Shown in pieces: positions 34,128 to 43,389 of a stretch of DNA of 64,000 nt (the first letter of the stretch is position 1; each line of letters begins with the position of its first letter). The notes under the pieces were generated by a model. It had not been told where the DNA came from and searched no databases. It saw only the letters and a list, made by a program, of their open reading frames with translations. Source of the DNA: Maritalea mobilis (GTDB taxonomy: Bacteria > Pseudomonadota > Alphaproteobacteria > Rhodobacterales > Rhodobacteraceae); NCBI RefSeq assembly GCF_019800885.1, contig NZ_JAHVKE010000001.1, positions 1,674,001 through 1,738,000 of the forward strand, read 5' to 3'. Both the position numbers and the translations under genes were made by a program.

Positions 34128-35297
34128 ATGATTTCCGCTTTCCGAGCGCTCCGCAACCCGGCCCGAGTGCTGGGCCTTCTGGTCGTTACCGCCTTTCTTG
34201 CCGCCTGTCAGGTCGGCGGCGGCCTTGGCGGTGGCTCCGGCCCGCGCGTGAGCGGACAGACGGTGCAGGTTGCCATGCTGCTGCCGATGAGCTCCACCCA
34301 GGGTGGCGACGCGATCGTGTCGCGCGGTCTGGAGAACGCAGCACGTCTGGCCGCCGCCGAATTGTCGGGCGTGACCGTGGAAATCAGCGTTTACGACACC
34401 GCCGGTCAGGCCGCGACCGCCGCCAACGTGGCGCGCGAGGCCGTTCGCGACGGGGCGGATGTCATCCTCGGGCCGCTGCGCTCGGACGCCGCCGCCGCCG
34501 TGGGCGTGGCCGTTGCCGGTTCCAATGTCAGCGTGCTGAGTTTCTCCAACAACACCGAGGTCGCGGGGGGCAACGTCTTTGTCCTTGGGCACACCTTCGC
34601 CAACACCGCAACCCGCATGGTCAGCTACGCGGCCCAGCGGGGCAACGGCAACATCGTGCTGGTGCATGCCTCGAACCTTGCCGGTGAAGTGGCGCGTGAC
34701 GCGGTGCGCAGTGCCGCGGCCCGGTCGGGCGCCAATATCGCGGCGACCATCCCCTACGAATTCTCGCAAACCGGTGTCATCAACGTGGTGCCGCAGGTCG
34801 TCGACGCGGTGCGCGAGAACGGGTCGAACGGGCTGATCCTGACCTCGGATTCGGCGGGCGCCCTGCCCTTTTTCGCACAGCTTCTGCCCGAGAACGGGCT
34901 CGACACCGAGGCGGTGCAGGTCATGGGCCTGACCCGTTGGGACATCCCGCCGCAAACGCTGGAATTCGCGGGCCTTCAGGGCGGCTGGTTCGCCCTGCCC
35001 GATCCGTCGGCCACCGCCGATTTCGAAGCCCGCTACCAGGGCCGCTACGGCGAAGCGCCGCATAACCTTGCGGCCTTGGGATACGACGCGATCCGCGCGG
35101 CAGGGGAAACCGCGGCCAATGCCGGACGCCTTGGCGCGGCAGACCTGACCGCAGGAGAATTCCAGGGCGCGAACGGCGTCTTCCGCCTGCTGGCCGATGG
35201 CACGATCTCACGCGCCATGGCCATCGCCCAGATCACCGACAACCAGGTGGCCATCATTGACCCCGCCCCAAGACGCCTTAGCGCTCCCGGTTTCTGA
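34128..35297 (+). CDS. LpoA-like penicillin-binding protein activator lipoprotein
   Basis: A 389-residue outer-membrane or periplasmic lipoprotein. The start at ATG 34128 follows GGAGGA, and the signal ends in the lipobox LAACQ (about residue 26). The mature part is a type I periplasmic-binding fold: VQVAMLLPMSSTQGGDAIV, GADVILGPLRSDAAAAVGV and HNLAALGYDAIRAAGET, matching the LpoA C-terminal-like family called penicillin-binding protein activators. It probably stimulates a bifunctional peptidoglycan synthase. The divergent rsmI-yraN-gshB context is the classic one. Confidence 0.88.
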   Translation: MISAFRALRNPARVLGLLVVTAFLAACQVGGGLGGGSGPRVSGQTVQVAMLLPMSSTQGGDAIVSRGLENAARLAAAELSGVTVEISVYDTAGQAATAANVAREAVRDGADVILGPLRSDAAAAVGVAVAGSNVSVLSFSNNTEVAGGNVFVLGHTFANTATRMVSYAAQRGNGNIVLVHASNLAGEVARDAVRSAAARSGANIAATIPYEFSQTGVINVVPQVVDAVRENGSNGLILTSDSAGALPFFAQLLPENGLDTEAVQVMGLTRWDIPPQTLEFAGLQGGWFALPDPSATADFEARYQGRYGEAPHNLAALGYDAIRAAGETAANAGRLGAADLTAGEFQGANGVFRLLADGTISRAMAIAQITDNQVAIIDPAPRRLSAPGF

Positions 35298-38085
35298 CCG
35301 GAACCCGCGCCTTCCCATCCCGTCCGCACCGGGGGAACTGATCCTCCCCGAAACGGCCATCTTCGACCCCGCCGCGATCCGCGCGCGGGTAGATGCCGCT
35401 GTCGAGAATGCCGCCGACACCTCGGCGGTGCGCGGTGCCGCGGTCAAGGTCCTGCAACAGGCGCAGGACGCGGGCCGCGCGGCCATCGCGTCGGCCATCG
35501 ACACTTCGCCGCTCGCGGCACGGCGGGCGACGCGGGCCTATGCGCATCTCACCGACCAGCTGGTGCGCGAGGTTCTGCACATCGCCCAAACCCACCTGCA
35601 TCCCAACGCCCTGCCCGGGGACTCGGACCGCATGGCGGTGATGGCCGTGGGTGGTTATGGACGCGGCGAGATGGCGCCCTATTCGGACGTGGACCTTCTC
35701 TTTGTGACGCCGTGGAAGATGACGCCCGCCATCGAAACGGTGATCGAGGCGACGCTTTACATGTTGTGGGACCTTCACATGAAGGTCGGGCATGCCAGCC
35801 GGACGGTGAAAGAGTGCCTGCGCCTCGGCAAGGACGACATCACAATTCGCACCTCGCTTCTGGAGATGCGGTTTATCTGCGGCGAGGAGGCGATTGCCGA
35901 CGAGTTGCAAACCGCCCTGCGCGAGCAGCTCTTTGCCAGCACGCTCAGCGAATTCGTCGAGGCCAAGCTGGAGGAACGCAGCACGCGCCACCGCAAGCAG
36001 GGCGGCCAGCGCTACATGCTGGAACCTAACGTGAAAGAGGGCAAGGGCGGGCTGCGCGACCTGCAGACGCTTTACTGGATCGCCAAATACCAGCACGGGG
36101 TCGAGCGCGCGTCCGAGCTGGTAAAAATCGGCGTCTTCCGCCCCGAGGAATTCGCGGCCTTCGACGCGGCCGAACGGTTCCTGTGGGCCGTGCGCTGCCA
36201 TTTGCACCTGATCGCGGGGCGGGCGCAGGACCAGTTGACCTTCGACAACCAGGTCGCCGTGGCCGAACGGCTTGGCTATACCGATCATTCCGGGCGCCGC
36301 GCGGTCGAGCATTTCATGCAAGACTATTTCCGGCACGGCACGAAGGTCGGCGAACTGACCCGCATCTTCCTGACCGCGTTGGAAGCCGCCCATGTCAAAC
36401 AGGAACCCGGCATCCTGGGGTTTCTGCGCGGACGGTCGCGACGCAAGAAGCTGAAGCCGGGCTACGGGCTCAAGCAGAACCGCCTGACGGTCGAGGATGA
36501 CGAGGCGTTCTTCGCCGACAAGCTGAATATCCTGCGCCTGTTCGAGGAAGCGCTGCGGACGGGCTACCTGATCCACCCCGACGCCATGCGCGAGGTCTCC
36601 GCGCGGCTCGACCAGATCGACGACAGCATGCGCCGCGACCCCGAGGCGTGCCGCATCTTCCTCGATCTGCTGCTGAAACACGGCAACCCGGAACGCGCGC
36701 TGCGGCGCATGAACGAGCTGGGCGTTCTGGCGACCTTCATCCCGGAATTCGCCCCGGTGGTCGCGATGATGCAGTTCAACATGTATCACAGCTACACGGT
36801 GGACGAGCACACGATCCAGGTGATCTCGCACCTGGCCCAGATCGAACGCGGCGAATTGGTCGAGGAGCTGCCCGTCGCCTCCGGCATCCTAGAGCGTGGG
36901 GTGAACCGCAAGGTGCTCTACGTCGCCTGCCTGCTGCACGATATCGGCAAGGGTCGGAAAGAAGATCACTCCATCGTCGGCGCGCGGATCGCCCGCACGG
37001 TTTGCCCGCGATTGGGCCTGAAACCCGCCGAATGCGAGACGGTCGAATGGCTGGTGCGCTATCACCTGCTGATGTCCGACATGGCGCAGAAACGTGACAT
37101 CGCCGACCCGCGCACGGTGCGCGACTTCGCCAAGGCGGTGAAGACCCGCGACCGGCTGGACCTGCTGACCGTGCTGACGGTCTGCGACATCCGCGGCGTC
37201 GGCCCCGGTGTCTGGAACAACTGGAAGGCCACGCTTCTGCGCGGGCTCTACCGGGCGACGGCCTCGGCGCTGGAGACGGGGCTGGAGGATCTCAACCGCG
37301 AGAACCTCGAAGGCGAGGCCAAGCGCGCCTTGCGGGCCGCGCTGTCCGAGGAATGGGGCAAGGCCGAGGTCAAGACCGAGATCGACCGCCATTACGGACC
37401 CTACTGGCAGGGCCTCGACCTCGCCACGCAGGTCGATTTCGCGCATATGCTGCGCGGCCTCGACCCCGATGAAATCCGAATTGATACGAAAGAAGACGAA
37501 GATCGCGATGCCACGCGCGTCTGCTTTGCCCTGTCCGATCACCCGGGCATTTTTTCGAGGCTCGCCGGGGCGTTGAGCCTTGTCGGGGCCAACGTCGTGG
37601 ACGCGCGCACCTATACGACCAAGGACGGCTACGCGACCGCCGTGTTCTGGGTGCAGGATGCCGAAGGCAGCCCCTACGAGGCCGCGCGACTGCCGCGCCT
37701 GAAGGGCATGATCGGCAAGATCCTGAAAGGCGAAGTCGTAACCTCCAAGGCGCTGGAAGGCCGCGACAAGATCAAGAAGCGCGAACGCCCCTTCGACGTG
37801 CCCACCAACATCGCCTTCGACAACGAAGGCTCCGAGATCTACACGATCATCGAGGTGGATACACGCGACCGGCCCGGCCTGCTGTATGACCTGACCAAGA
37901 CGCTGGCGAACAACAACATCTACATCGCCCATGCCGTGATCGCGACTTACGGGGTGCAGGTGGTCGATACCTTCTACGTCAAGGACATGTTCGGCCTGAA
38001 GCTCTACACCAAGTCCAAGCAGGAAAGCCTTGAGCGCAAGCTGCGCGACGCCATTGCGCGCGTGGCCGAACGGGCGGGGGCCTGA
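35257..38085 (+). CDS. glnD: [protein-PII] uridylyltransferase/uridylyl-removing enzyme
   Basis: A protein of about 942 residues controlling nitrogen metabolism by modifying PII. The nucleotidyltransferase active site is MAVGGYGRGEMAPYSDVDLL (about residue 130). The HD hydrolase domain shows LLHDIGKGRKEDH, and two ACT domains sit at the C-terminus (VCFALSDHPGIFSRLAGALS and VDTRDRPGLLYDLTKTLAN). No ATG lies near the expected start. TTG 35257, with AGGTGG upstream, is my choice and overlaps the lipoprotein gene by 41 bases. murJ starts two bases after the stop. Confidence 0.95.
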   Translation: MTPPQDALALPVSDRNPRLPIPSAPGELILPETAIFDPAAIRARVDAAVENAADTSAVRGAAVKVLQQAQDAGRAAIASAIDTSPLAARRATRAYAHLTDQLVREVLHIAQTHLHPNALPGDSDRMAVMAVGGYGRGEMAPYSDVDLLFVTPWKMTPAIETVIEATLYMLWDLHMKVGHASRTVKECLRLGKDDITIRTSLLEMRFICGEEAIADELQTALREQLFASTLSEFVEAKLEERSTRHRKQGGQRYMLEPNVKEGKGGLRDLQTLYWIAKYQHGVERASELVKIGVFRPEEFAAFDAAERFLWAVRCHLHLIAGRAQDQLTFDNQVAVAERLGYTDHSGRRAVEHFMQDYFRHGTKVGELTRIFLTALEAAHVKQEPGILGFLRGRSRRKKLKPGYGLKQNRLTVEDDEAFFADKLNILRLFEEALRTGYLIHPDAMREVSARLDQIDDSMRRDPEACRIFLDLLLKHGNPERALRRMNELGVLATFIPEFAPVVAMMQFNMYHSYTVDEHTIQVISHLAQIERGELVEELPVASGILERGVNRKVLYVACLLHDIGKGRKEDHSIVGARIARTVCPRLGLKPAECETVEWLVRYHLLMSDMAQKRDIADPRTVRDFAKAVKTRDRLDLLTVLTVCDIRGVGPGVWNNWKATLLRGLYRATASALETGLEDLNRENLEGEAKRALRAALSEEWGKAEVKTEIDRHYGPYWQGLDLATQVDFAHMLRGLDPDEIRIDTKEDEDRDATRVCFALSDHPGIFSRLAGALSLVGANVVDARTYTTKDGYATAVFWVQDAEGSPYEAARLPRLKGMIGKILKGEVVTSKALEGRDKIKKRERPFDVPTNIAFDNEGSEIYTIIEVDTRDRPGLLYDLTKTLANNNIYIAHAVIATYGVQVVDTFYVKDMFGLKLYTKSKQESLERKLRDAIARVAERAGA

Positions 38086-38087
38086 GC

Positions 38088-39701
38088 ATGAGCCCCGGGC
38101 CGCGCCCGATCCGTCTGATCGCGGGTTTCATCACCGTGGGTGGCTGGACCCTGGGCAGCCGCATCCTCGGCTTCGTGCGCGACATCCTGATCGCCGCTTT
38201 CATGGGGGTGGGGCCAGTCTCGGAGGCGTTCTTCGTCGCCTTTGCGCTGCCGAACCTTTTCCGACGTTTCTTTGCAGAGGGCGCGTTCAACACCGCCTTC
38301 GTGCCGATGTTCTCGAAAAAGCTGGAAGGGGAGGAAGACCCCAAGCGCTTCGCCCGCGATGCCTTTTCGCTTTTGGCGACGGTGCTGATCGCCCTGACGC
38401 TGATCGCGCAAGTGGCGATGCCGTGGTTCGTTCTGGGCATGGCCTCGGGCTTTGCGGGGGATGTGCGGTTCGACCTCGCCGTCGATTTTGGGCGTATCGC
38501 CTTCGGCTATATCATCTTCATCTCGCTTGCCGCCCTGCTGTCAGGGCTGCTGAACTCCACCGGTCGGTTCGCCGCGGCCGCAGCGGCACCGATCCTGCTG
38601 AACGTCATCCTGATCAGCCTGCTGCTTGCCACGGATCAGGGCTGGTTGTCCGGCGTCACGGTCGATGTCGAGGGCGCGGGGCGGGATGCGGAGCTGATCG
38701 GCCTGAATTACGGCACCGTCCTGGTCTGGGGCATCCTCTTTGCGGGCGTCGCGCAGATGGCGCTGGTCTGGGTCGCCGCCGCGCGGGCCGGCTATCGCCT
38801 GCTGCCGCATTGGCCGCGCCTCACGCCGGACATGAAGAAGCTGGCCGTGATCATGCTGCCCGCGATGCTGGCGGGCGGGGTCGTGCAGATCAACCTGCTT
38901 GTGGGCCGCCAGGTGGCGAGTTTCTCGGCAGAGGGGGCGATTTCCTGGCTCAGTTTCGCTGACCGGCTGTATCAATTGCCCCTGGGCGTGGTCGCAATCG
39001 CGATCGGCATCGTGCTTTTGCCCGACCTGTCGCGCCGCCTGCAGGCCGGCGACGCCGAGGGGGGGCGCCACGCGCTCAGCCGGGCGGGAGAGATCTGCCT
39101 TGCGCTGACCGTGCCTGCAGCCGTGGCGCTGGTCGTCGTGCCCGTGCCGCTTGTCTCCGTCCTGTTCGAACGCGGAGCATTCGAGGCCGACGATACCGCG
39201 GCAACCGCCCTGGCGCTGGCGGCCTATGGCCTCGGCCTGCCTGCCTTCGTTCTGCAAAAGGTGCTGCAACCGCTCTATTTCGCGCGCGAGGACACCCGCA
39301 CGCCGTTCCGGTATGCCTTGGTCGCGATGGTCGTGAACGCGGTCGCAGCGGTGGGCCTTGCCATGGTCATCGGCTTCGTCGGTGCCGCGCTTGGCACCAC
39401 GCTGGCGGCCTGGGCGATGGTCTGGCTGTTGTTGCGCGGCAAGAGCGGCATGGGCGATGTAGCCCGGTTCGACGACCGCTTCCGCGCACGGATGCCCCGC
39501 ATCGTCCTTGCATCAATGCTGATGGGCGTCGCACTCTGGATTGCCGCCCTTGTCCTCGGCCCGCTGCTTGGCACGCCGGGGTGGCGGTACATCGGGCTCG
39601 CCATTCTCGTCATTGGCGGCGTGGTGACCTATTTCGCGATCGGCCAATGGCTTGGCGCGTTCCGGCTGGCCGAGTTCCGCACGGCGCTGCGCCGCTCCTA
39701 A
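38088..39701 (+). CDS. murJ: lipid II flippase MurJ
   Basis: A 537-residue protein with about 14 membrane helices. It opens with GGWTLGSRILGFVRDILIAAFMG and LPNLFRRFFAEGAFNTAFVPM, the family signatures with the conserved arginines of the central cavity. YQLPLGVVAIAIGIVLLPDLSR and VLFERGAFEADDT are further conserved blocks. It flips the peptidoglycan precursor lipid II across the inner membrane. It is probably co-transcribed with glnD, and its end overlaps the convergent rhomboid gene by four bases. Confidence 0.96.
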   Translation: MSPGPRPIRLIAGFITVGGWTLGSRILGFVRDILIAAFMGVGPVSEAFFVAFALPNLFRRFFAEGAFNTAFVPMFSKKLEGEEDPKRFARDAFSLLATVLIALTLIAQVAMPWFVLGMASGFAGDVRFDLAVDFGRIAFGYIIFISLAALLSGLLNSTGRFAAAAAAPILLNVILISLLLATDQGWLSGVTVDVEGAGRDAELIGLNYGTVLVWGILFAGVAQMALVWVAAARAGYRLLPHWPRLTPDMKKLAVIMLPAMLAGGVVQINLLVGRQVASFSAEGAISWLSFADRLYQLPLGVVAIAIGIVLLPDLSRRLQAGDAEGGRHALSRAGEICLALTVPAAVALVVVPVPLVSVLFERGAFEADDTAATALALAAYGLGLPAFVLQKVLQPLYFAREDTRTPFRYALVAMVVNAVAAVGLAMVIGFVGAALGTTLAAWAMVWLLLRGKSGMGDVARFDDRFRARMPRIVLASMLMGVALWIAALVLGPLLGTPGWRYIGLAILVIGGVVTYFAIGQWLGAFRLAEFRTALRRS

Positions 39702-40381
39702 CGCTGGCGGAGCTTTCCGAGCACGCGCTGCCAGCCGCCGGGGCTGACGACGAAGGACAGCAGGAACCCGGCCGCAAAGCCCGTCAGATCGGCAACGACA
39801 TTCCCGAACTCGCCCTGGAGCACACCGAAGATCAGCTGGATCGCCAGAAGCATGCCGATCAGCCCGAAGGCGCGGGCGCGGTTGCCGCCCCGGTGGGTCA
39901 GGTCCACCCACATCAGGAAGGTGAACGCCCCGATCAGGCCGTAAACGCCGGGATAGCCGCCAACCAGCGGATAGGGGCTGTTGAGGAAGGTCACGTAGGC
40001 CAGGGCCCCGGCCATGGCCGACAGCCAGAAGATCACCACGAAGGCCATGGGCGAAAAGACCTCGGCCACCATCTTGCCGATGGCAAGGATGAAGACGACC
40101 ACGAATGCCGTATGGACAAAGCCACCATGGATCAGTGGATAGGTGAGAAAGCGCAGCATATGCTCGGGCGGGAAGCTGCGGTTCTCCCACATCCAGTCCG
40201 CGACCTGGTCGAGAACGGCGTAGTCCTGCATCGCCGCGATGCGCCAGCCGACACCGCCCTGTCCGCCGAGAAACCCGGCACTCGCGGCCTGAAACAGGAG
40301 TTCCAGCCCCCCGATCACCACGGCCAAAGCCACCACGACGGGCGGCAAGGCATTGAAGGGGGAAACGTTGTGGTCTTCCAT
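39698..40381 (-). CDS. rhomboid family membrane protein lacking catalytic residues
   Basis: A 227-residue membrane protein with the six-helix rhomboid layout. [19 protein letters not shown] aligns with the rhomboid H-x4-H-x3-N block, but the Asn position is Val. The active-site GxSG loop reads [14 protein letters not shown], so Ser is Pro. The last core helix reads [14 protein letters not shown] where the catalytic His is normally found (HxxG), and it is Asp. The fold is retained, the dyad is not, so it is probably a non-proteolytic rhomboid. Start 40381 with GAAGG upstream is preferred over 40408. Confidence 0.82.
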   Translation of the reverse strand: MEDHNVSPFNALPPVVVALAVVIGGLELLFQAASAGFLGGQGGVGWRIAAMQDYAVLDQVADWMWENRSFPPEHMLRFLTYPLIHGGFVHTAFVVVFILAIGKMVAEVFSPMAFVVIFWLSAMAGALAYVTFLNSPYPLVGGYPGVYGLIGAFTFLMWVDLTHRGGNRARAFGLIGMLLAIQLIFGVLQGEFGNVVADLTGFAAGFLLSFVVSPGGWQRVLGKLRQR

Positions 40382-40485
40382 CGCGGCACGGCCTTCGGTT
40401 GACGCCATCTGCCCCCGTGGGTAAGCGATGCCGCGGCGCTTGGCCAGAGGATCGGGCGCCACGTCCGCACAGCAAAGAGCGTCCC

Positions 40486-41511
40486 ATGTCCGAGCCCCAG
40501 TTCACCCCGCGCGTTTTCTCCGGCATCCAGCCCTCTGGCGGGCTGACGCTGGGCAACTACCTCGGCGCGATGAAACGCTTCGTGACGATGCAGAACGAAG
40601 GCACGCACGAGACGATCTACTGCATGGTCGACCTGCACGCGATCACCGCCAAGCGCCTAGACCCGACCGAATTGCGCAACAACACGCGGGAGCTGTGTGC
40701 AGGTTTCATCGCCGCCGGGATCGATCCGGAGAAAAGCGTACTCTTCAATCAGAGCCAGGTGGCCGAGCACACCCAACTGGCCTGGATCTTCAACTGCGTC
40801 GCGCGCATGGGCTGGATGGGCCGCATGACCCAGTGGAAAGACAAGGCCGGCAAGAACGCCGAGAATGCCTCGCTCGGGTTGTTCGCCTACCCCGCGCTGA
40901 TGGCCGCCGATATCCTTGTCTACCACGCGACCCATGTTCCCGTGGGCGAGGACCAGAAGCAGCACCTGGAATTGACGCGCGACATCGCCGCCAAGTTCAA
41001 CCACGACTACGACGTCGACTTCTTCCCCATCACCGAACCGGTGATCGGGGGGGCGGCAACCCGCGTGATGAACCTGCAGGACGGCACCAGGAAGATGTCC
41101 AAGTCCGACCCGTCGGACAAGACGCGCATCAACCTGACCGACAGCGCCGACGCGATCGCCAAGAAGATCCGCAAGGCCAAGACCGACCCCGACCCGCTGC
41201 CCGACACGGTGGAGGGGCTGGAGGGACGCCCCGACGCGCGCAACCTCGTCAATATCTACGCCGCGCTGGCCGATATCACGCAGCAAGAGGTTCTGGACCA
41301 GCATGCCGGCGCGCTTTTCGGGCATTTCAAGGTCGCGCTGGCCGATGTCGCAGTGGATCAACTCGCCCCGATCTCGACCGAGATGGCGCGGTTGATGGAT
41401 GACCCGGCCGAGATCGACCGCATCCTCGGACGCGGCGCCGAGCGCGCGCGCGAGATCGCCGCCCCGATCCTCGACCGGACCTACGATATCGTGGGCATGC
41501 TGCGCAGCTAG
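40486..41511 (+). CDS. trpS: tryptophanyl-tRNA synthetase
   Basis: A 341-residue class I synthetase. The ATP-binding motif appears as [19 protein letters not shown] (PSGxxxxGN form of HIGH), and the KMSKS loop as [34 protein letters not shown] is the usual tryptophan-site segment. ATG 40486 follows AAGAGCG; extension to 40399 runs through the rhomboid promoter region. It charges tRNA-Trp. Confidence 0.97.
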   Translation: MSEPQFTPRVFSGIQPSGGLTLGNYLGAMKRFVTMQNEGTHETIYCMVDLHAITAKRLDPTELRNNTRELCAGFIAAGIDPEKSVLFNQSQVAEHTQLAWIFNCVARMGWMGRMTQWKDKAGKNAENASLGLFAYPALMAADILVYHATHVPVGEDQKQHLELTRDIAAKFNHDYDVDFFPITEPVIGGAATRVMNLQDGTRKMSKSDPSDKTRINLTDSADAIAKKIRKAKTDPDPLPDTVEGLEGRPDARNLVNIYAALADITQQEVLDQHAGALFGHFKVALADVAVDQLAPISTEMARLMDDPAEIDRILGRGAERAREIAAPILDRTYDIVGMLRS

Positions 41512-41520
41512 GGGCGCGCG

Positions 41521-41552
41521 GCGCACTGCACGGATGCACAAATCCGGTGCGC
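41521..41552 (+). terminator. bulged hairpin after trpS
   Basis: GCGCAC (41521-41526) pairs with GTGCGC (41547-41552), and inside it CGGAT (41531-41535) pairs with ATCCG (41542-41546), leaving a four-base bulge on one side. TTGCGTCTGTTTCATTT follows. It may end the trpS transcript; otherwise the 105-base gap shows only the ribosome site of the next gene. Confidence 0.4.
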
Positions 41553-41616
41553 TTGCGTCTGTTTCATTTCGCATCTGCACAATTCATATCTCTGCTCGAA
41601 AGAACGGAGATATGCG

Positions 41617-42099
41617 ATGTCCTACACAGCCCACCCCGAGACCCGCGTGGGTCACGTCCACCTCAAGGTGTCCGACCTCGACCGCTCGATCGCCTTCTAC
41701 CGAGAGGTTCTCGGGCTTGAGCTCATTCAGAAGTTCGGCCACCAGGCCGCCTTCCTGTCCGCGGGCGGCTACCATCACCATGTTGGCCTGAACACCTGGG
41801 AAAGCCGTGGCGGCACCCCGCCCGCCCCCGGCACGACCGGCTTGTATCACCTCGCGCTGCTCTACCCCGACCGCCCGGCCTTGGCGCAGGCGCTGAAACA
41901 GGCGCTGGAGTCCGGCGTGCGCCTGGACGGCGCCGCCGATCACGGCGTGTCCGAGGCTGTCTATTTCCGCGATCCCGACCAGAACGGGATCGAGCTTTAT
42001 GTCGACCGCGCGCCGGAAGACTGGCCGCGCGATTCCGACGGAAACATCGAAATGTTCAATGCGCCGTTGGACATACCCGCCCTTCTGTCCGAGGCGTGA
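41617..42099 (+). CDS. VOC family protein (glyoxalase/extradiol dioxygenase fold)
   Basis: A 160-residue single-domain metalloprotein of the vicinal oxygen chelate superfamily, resembling one half of CatE. VGHVHLKVSDLDRSIAFYRE supplies the first metal His, GLYHLALLYPDRPAL the second, and FRDPDQNGIELYVDR the metal Glu. The middle HHHVGLNTWESRG segment is typical of catechol-2,3-dioxygenase-like members. The substrate is unknown. The ribosome site is AACGGAGAT. Confidence 0.87.
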   Translation: MSYTAHPETRVGHVHLKVSDLDRSIAFYREVLGLELIQKFGHQAAFLSAGGYHHHVGLNTWESRGGTPPAPGTTGLYHLALLYPDRPALAQALKQALESGVRLDGAADHGVSEAVYFRDPDQNGIELYVDRAPEDWPRDSDGNIEMFNAPLDIPALLSEA

Positions 42100-42144
42100 C
42101 GTAACGTCTTTGCGGCATTGCAGCGTTAGCGCCACCGCTGTCAT

Positions 42145-42172
42145 TTGACTTTTACAAACCGATGGTTATGTT
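42145..42172 (+). promoter_or_regulatory. sigma-70-type promoter of the small basic protein gene
   Basis: TTGACT (42145-42150) and TATGTT (42167-42172) are spaced 16 bases apart, each one base off the consensus hexamers. Transcription would start near 42180, about 35 bases before ATG 42215. This is one of the clearest housekeeping promoters in the window. Confidence 0.65.
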
Positions 42173-42214
42173 TTGCCTATCCTGAAATCGACGATCCTTT
42201 TGGGGAGAACCGCC

Positions 42215-42418
42215 ATGAGCACCCACGTGCCTACCGGTCGCCGTCCGGCTGACCGCGTCATGACCCGCCCCACCCGGACCGCCGCCCTTGATGCGCGCGC
42301 CGGTGTGGCCCGTGTCCAATCCCGCCCGCTAAAGCGCCCGGCCACCAAGGCAGAGGCGCATAGCAGCGGTGCGTCCATGGAATACCAGCAGGGTTTCACC
42401 TCTGGACCTTCCGCCTGA
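42215..42418 (+). CDS. small basic protein, function unknown
   Basis: A 67-residue protein starting at ATG 42215 with a strong GGGGAGA ribosome site and a good promoter upstream. The sequence is rich in Arg, Thr, Ala and Pro (RRPADRVMTRPTRTAALDAR) with no hydrophobic core, so it is probably disordered and may bind nucleic acid. No family is recognised. The class IV aminotransferase gene starts 38 bases downstream and is likely transcribed from the same promoter. Confidence 0.6.
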   Translation: MSTHVPTGRRPADRVMTRPTRTAALDARAGVARVQSRPLKRPATKAEAHSSGASMEYQQGFTSGPSA

Positions 42419-42456
42419 TCCGGGCCTAGTCTCGCCCTCGAAATTCGGAGGGCGAG

Positions 42457-43320
42457 ATGGCTACGGGTACGAACATCAAGACATTTTTCGAAGGCGCTTG
42501 GCATGATGCGGATGTTCCGATCATGCGGGCAGCCGACCATGGGTCATGGCTGGGCACCACTGTCTTTGATGGCGCGCGCTATGTCGACGGCCTTGCCCCC
42601 GACCTGATGGCCCATTGCGAGCGTGTCGTGAACTCGGCCCGCGCGCTGATGCTTCACCCGGCTCAAACCCCGCAGGAAATCTTCGACATCGTCTGGGAAG
42701 GCGTGAAACGCTACCCCGAGGACGCCGCGGTGTATATCCGCCCGATGTTCTGGGGCATCGACGGCGGTGCGCTCGGCATCCTGCCGGCTGAGTCGCCCGC
42801 GGGCTTCTGCGTGTCGCTGGAAGAGATCCCGATGGCCGATCCCAACAAGACCGTGCGCCTGACCACCACGCAGTTCCGCCGCCCCGTCCTGGCCGACAAC
42901 GTCTGCAATGCCAAGGCAGGCTGCCTTTACCCGAACAACGCCCGGATGCTGGCCGAGGCCATGTCGAAAGGGTACGACAACGCGCTTGTCGCCGACGCCA
43001 TGGGCAATGTCGCCGAAAGCGCCAGCGCCAATGTTTTCATGGTGCGCGACGGCGTCATCTACACCCCCATTCCGAACGGCACCTTCCTGCCGGGCATCAC
43101 GCGCAAACGGCACATCGCGCTGTTGCGCGCCGACGGGCACGAGGTGGTGGAAACCGTTCTGACCTTCGACGATTTCCGCCAGGCCGACGAGGTTTTCCTG
43201 ACCGGCAACCTCAACAAGGTCACGCCGGTTTCGGAATTCGACGGCACCCATTACCAGCATGGCCCCGTCGCCAAGCGCGCCTACGACCTCTACTGGGAGT
43301 GGGCCCGCGCCACGGCCTGA
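42457..43320 (+). CDS. ilvE: branched-chain amino acid aminotransferase (class IV)
   Basis: A 287-residue PLP enzyme of fold type IV. FEGAWHDADVPIMRAADHGS opens the fold. The PLP-binding lysine is in NVCNAKAGCLYPNNARMLAE. The cofactor phosphate loop follows in ALVADAMGNVAESASANVFM, and PIPNGTFLPGITRKRHIALL and EVFLTGNLNKVTPV complete the family pattern. It transfers amino groups to branched-chain keto acids; a D-amino acid or other class IV transaminase role is less likely but possible. Confidence 0.87.
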   Translation: MATGTNIKTFFEGAWHDADVPIMRAADHGSWLGTTVFDGARYVDGLAPDLMAHCERVVNSARALMLHPAQTPQEIFDIVWEGVKRYPEDAAVYIRPMFWGIDGGALGILPAESPAGFCVSLEEIPMADPNKTVRLTTTQFRRPVLADNVCNAKAGCLYPNNARMLAEAMSKGYDNALVADAMGNVAESASANVFMVRDGVIYTPIPNGTFLPGITRKRHIALLRADGHEVVETVLTFDDFRQADEVFLTGNLNKVTPVSEFDGTHYQHGPVAKRAYDLYWEWARATA

Positions 43321-43389
43321 CCCCGGCATCATTCCCGTTGCAACACGCCCGTGCCCGCGCCATGCTCGGGCGCGGTAAGGGATGGATCC

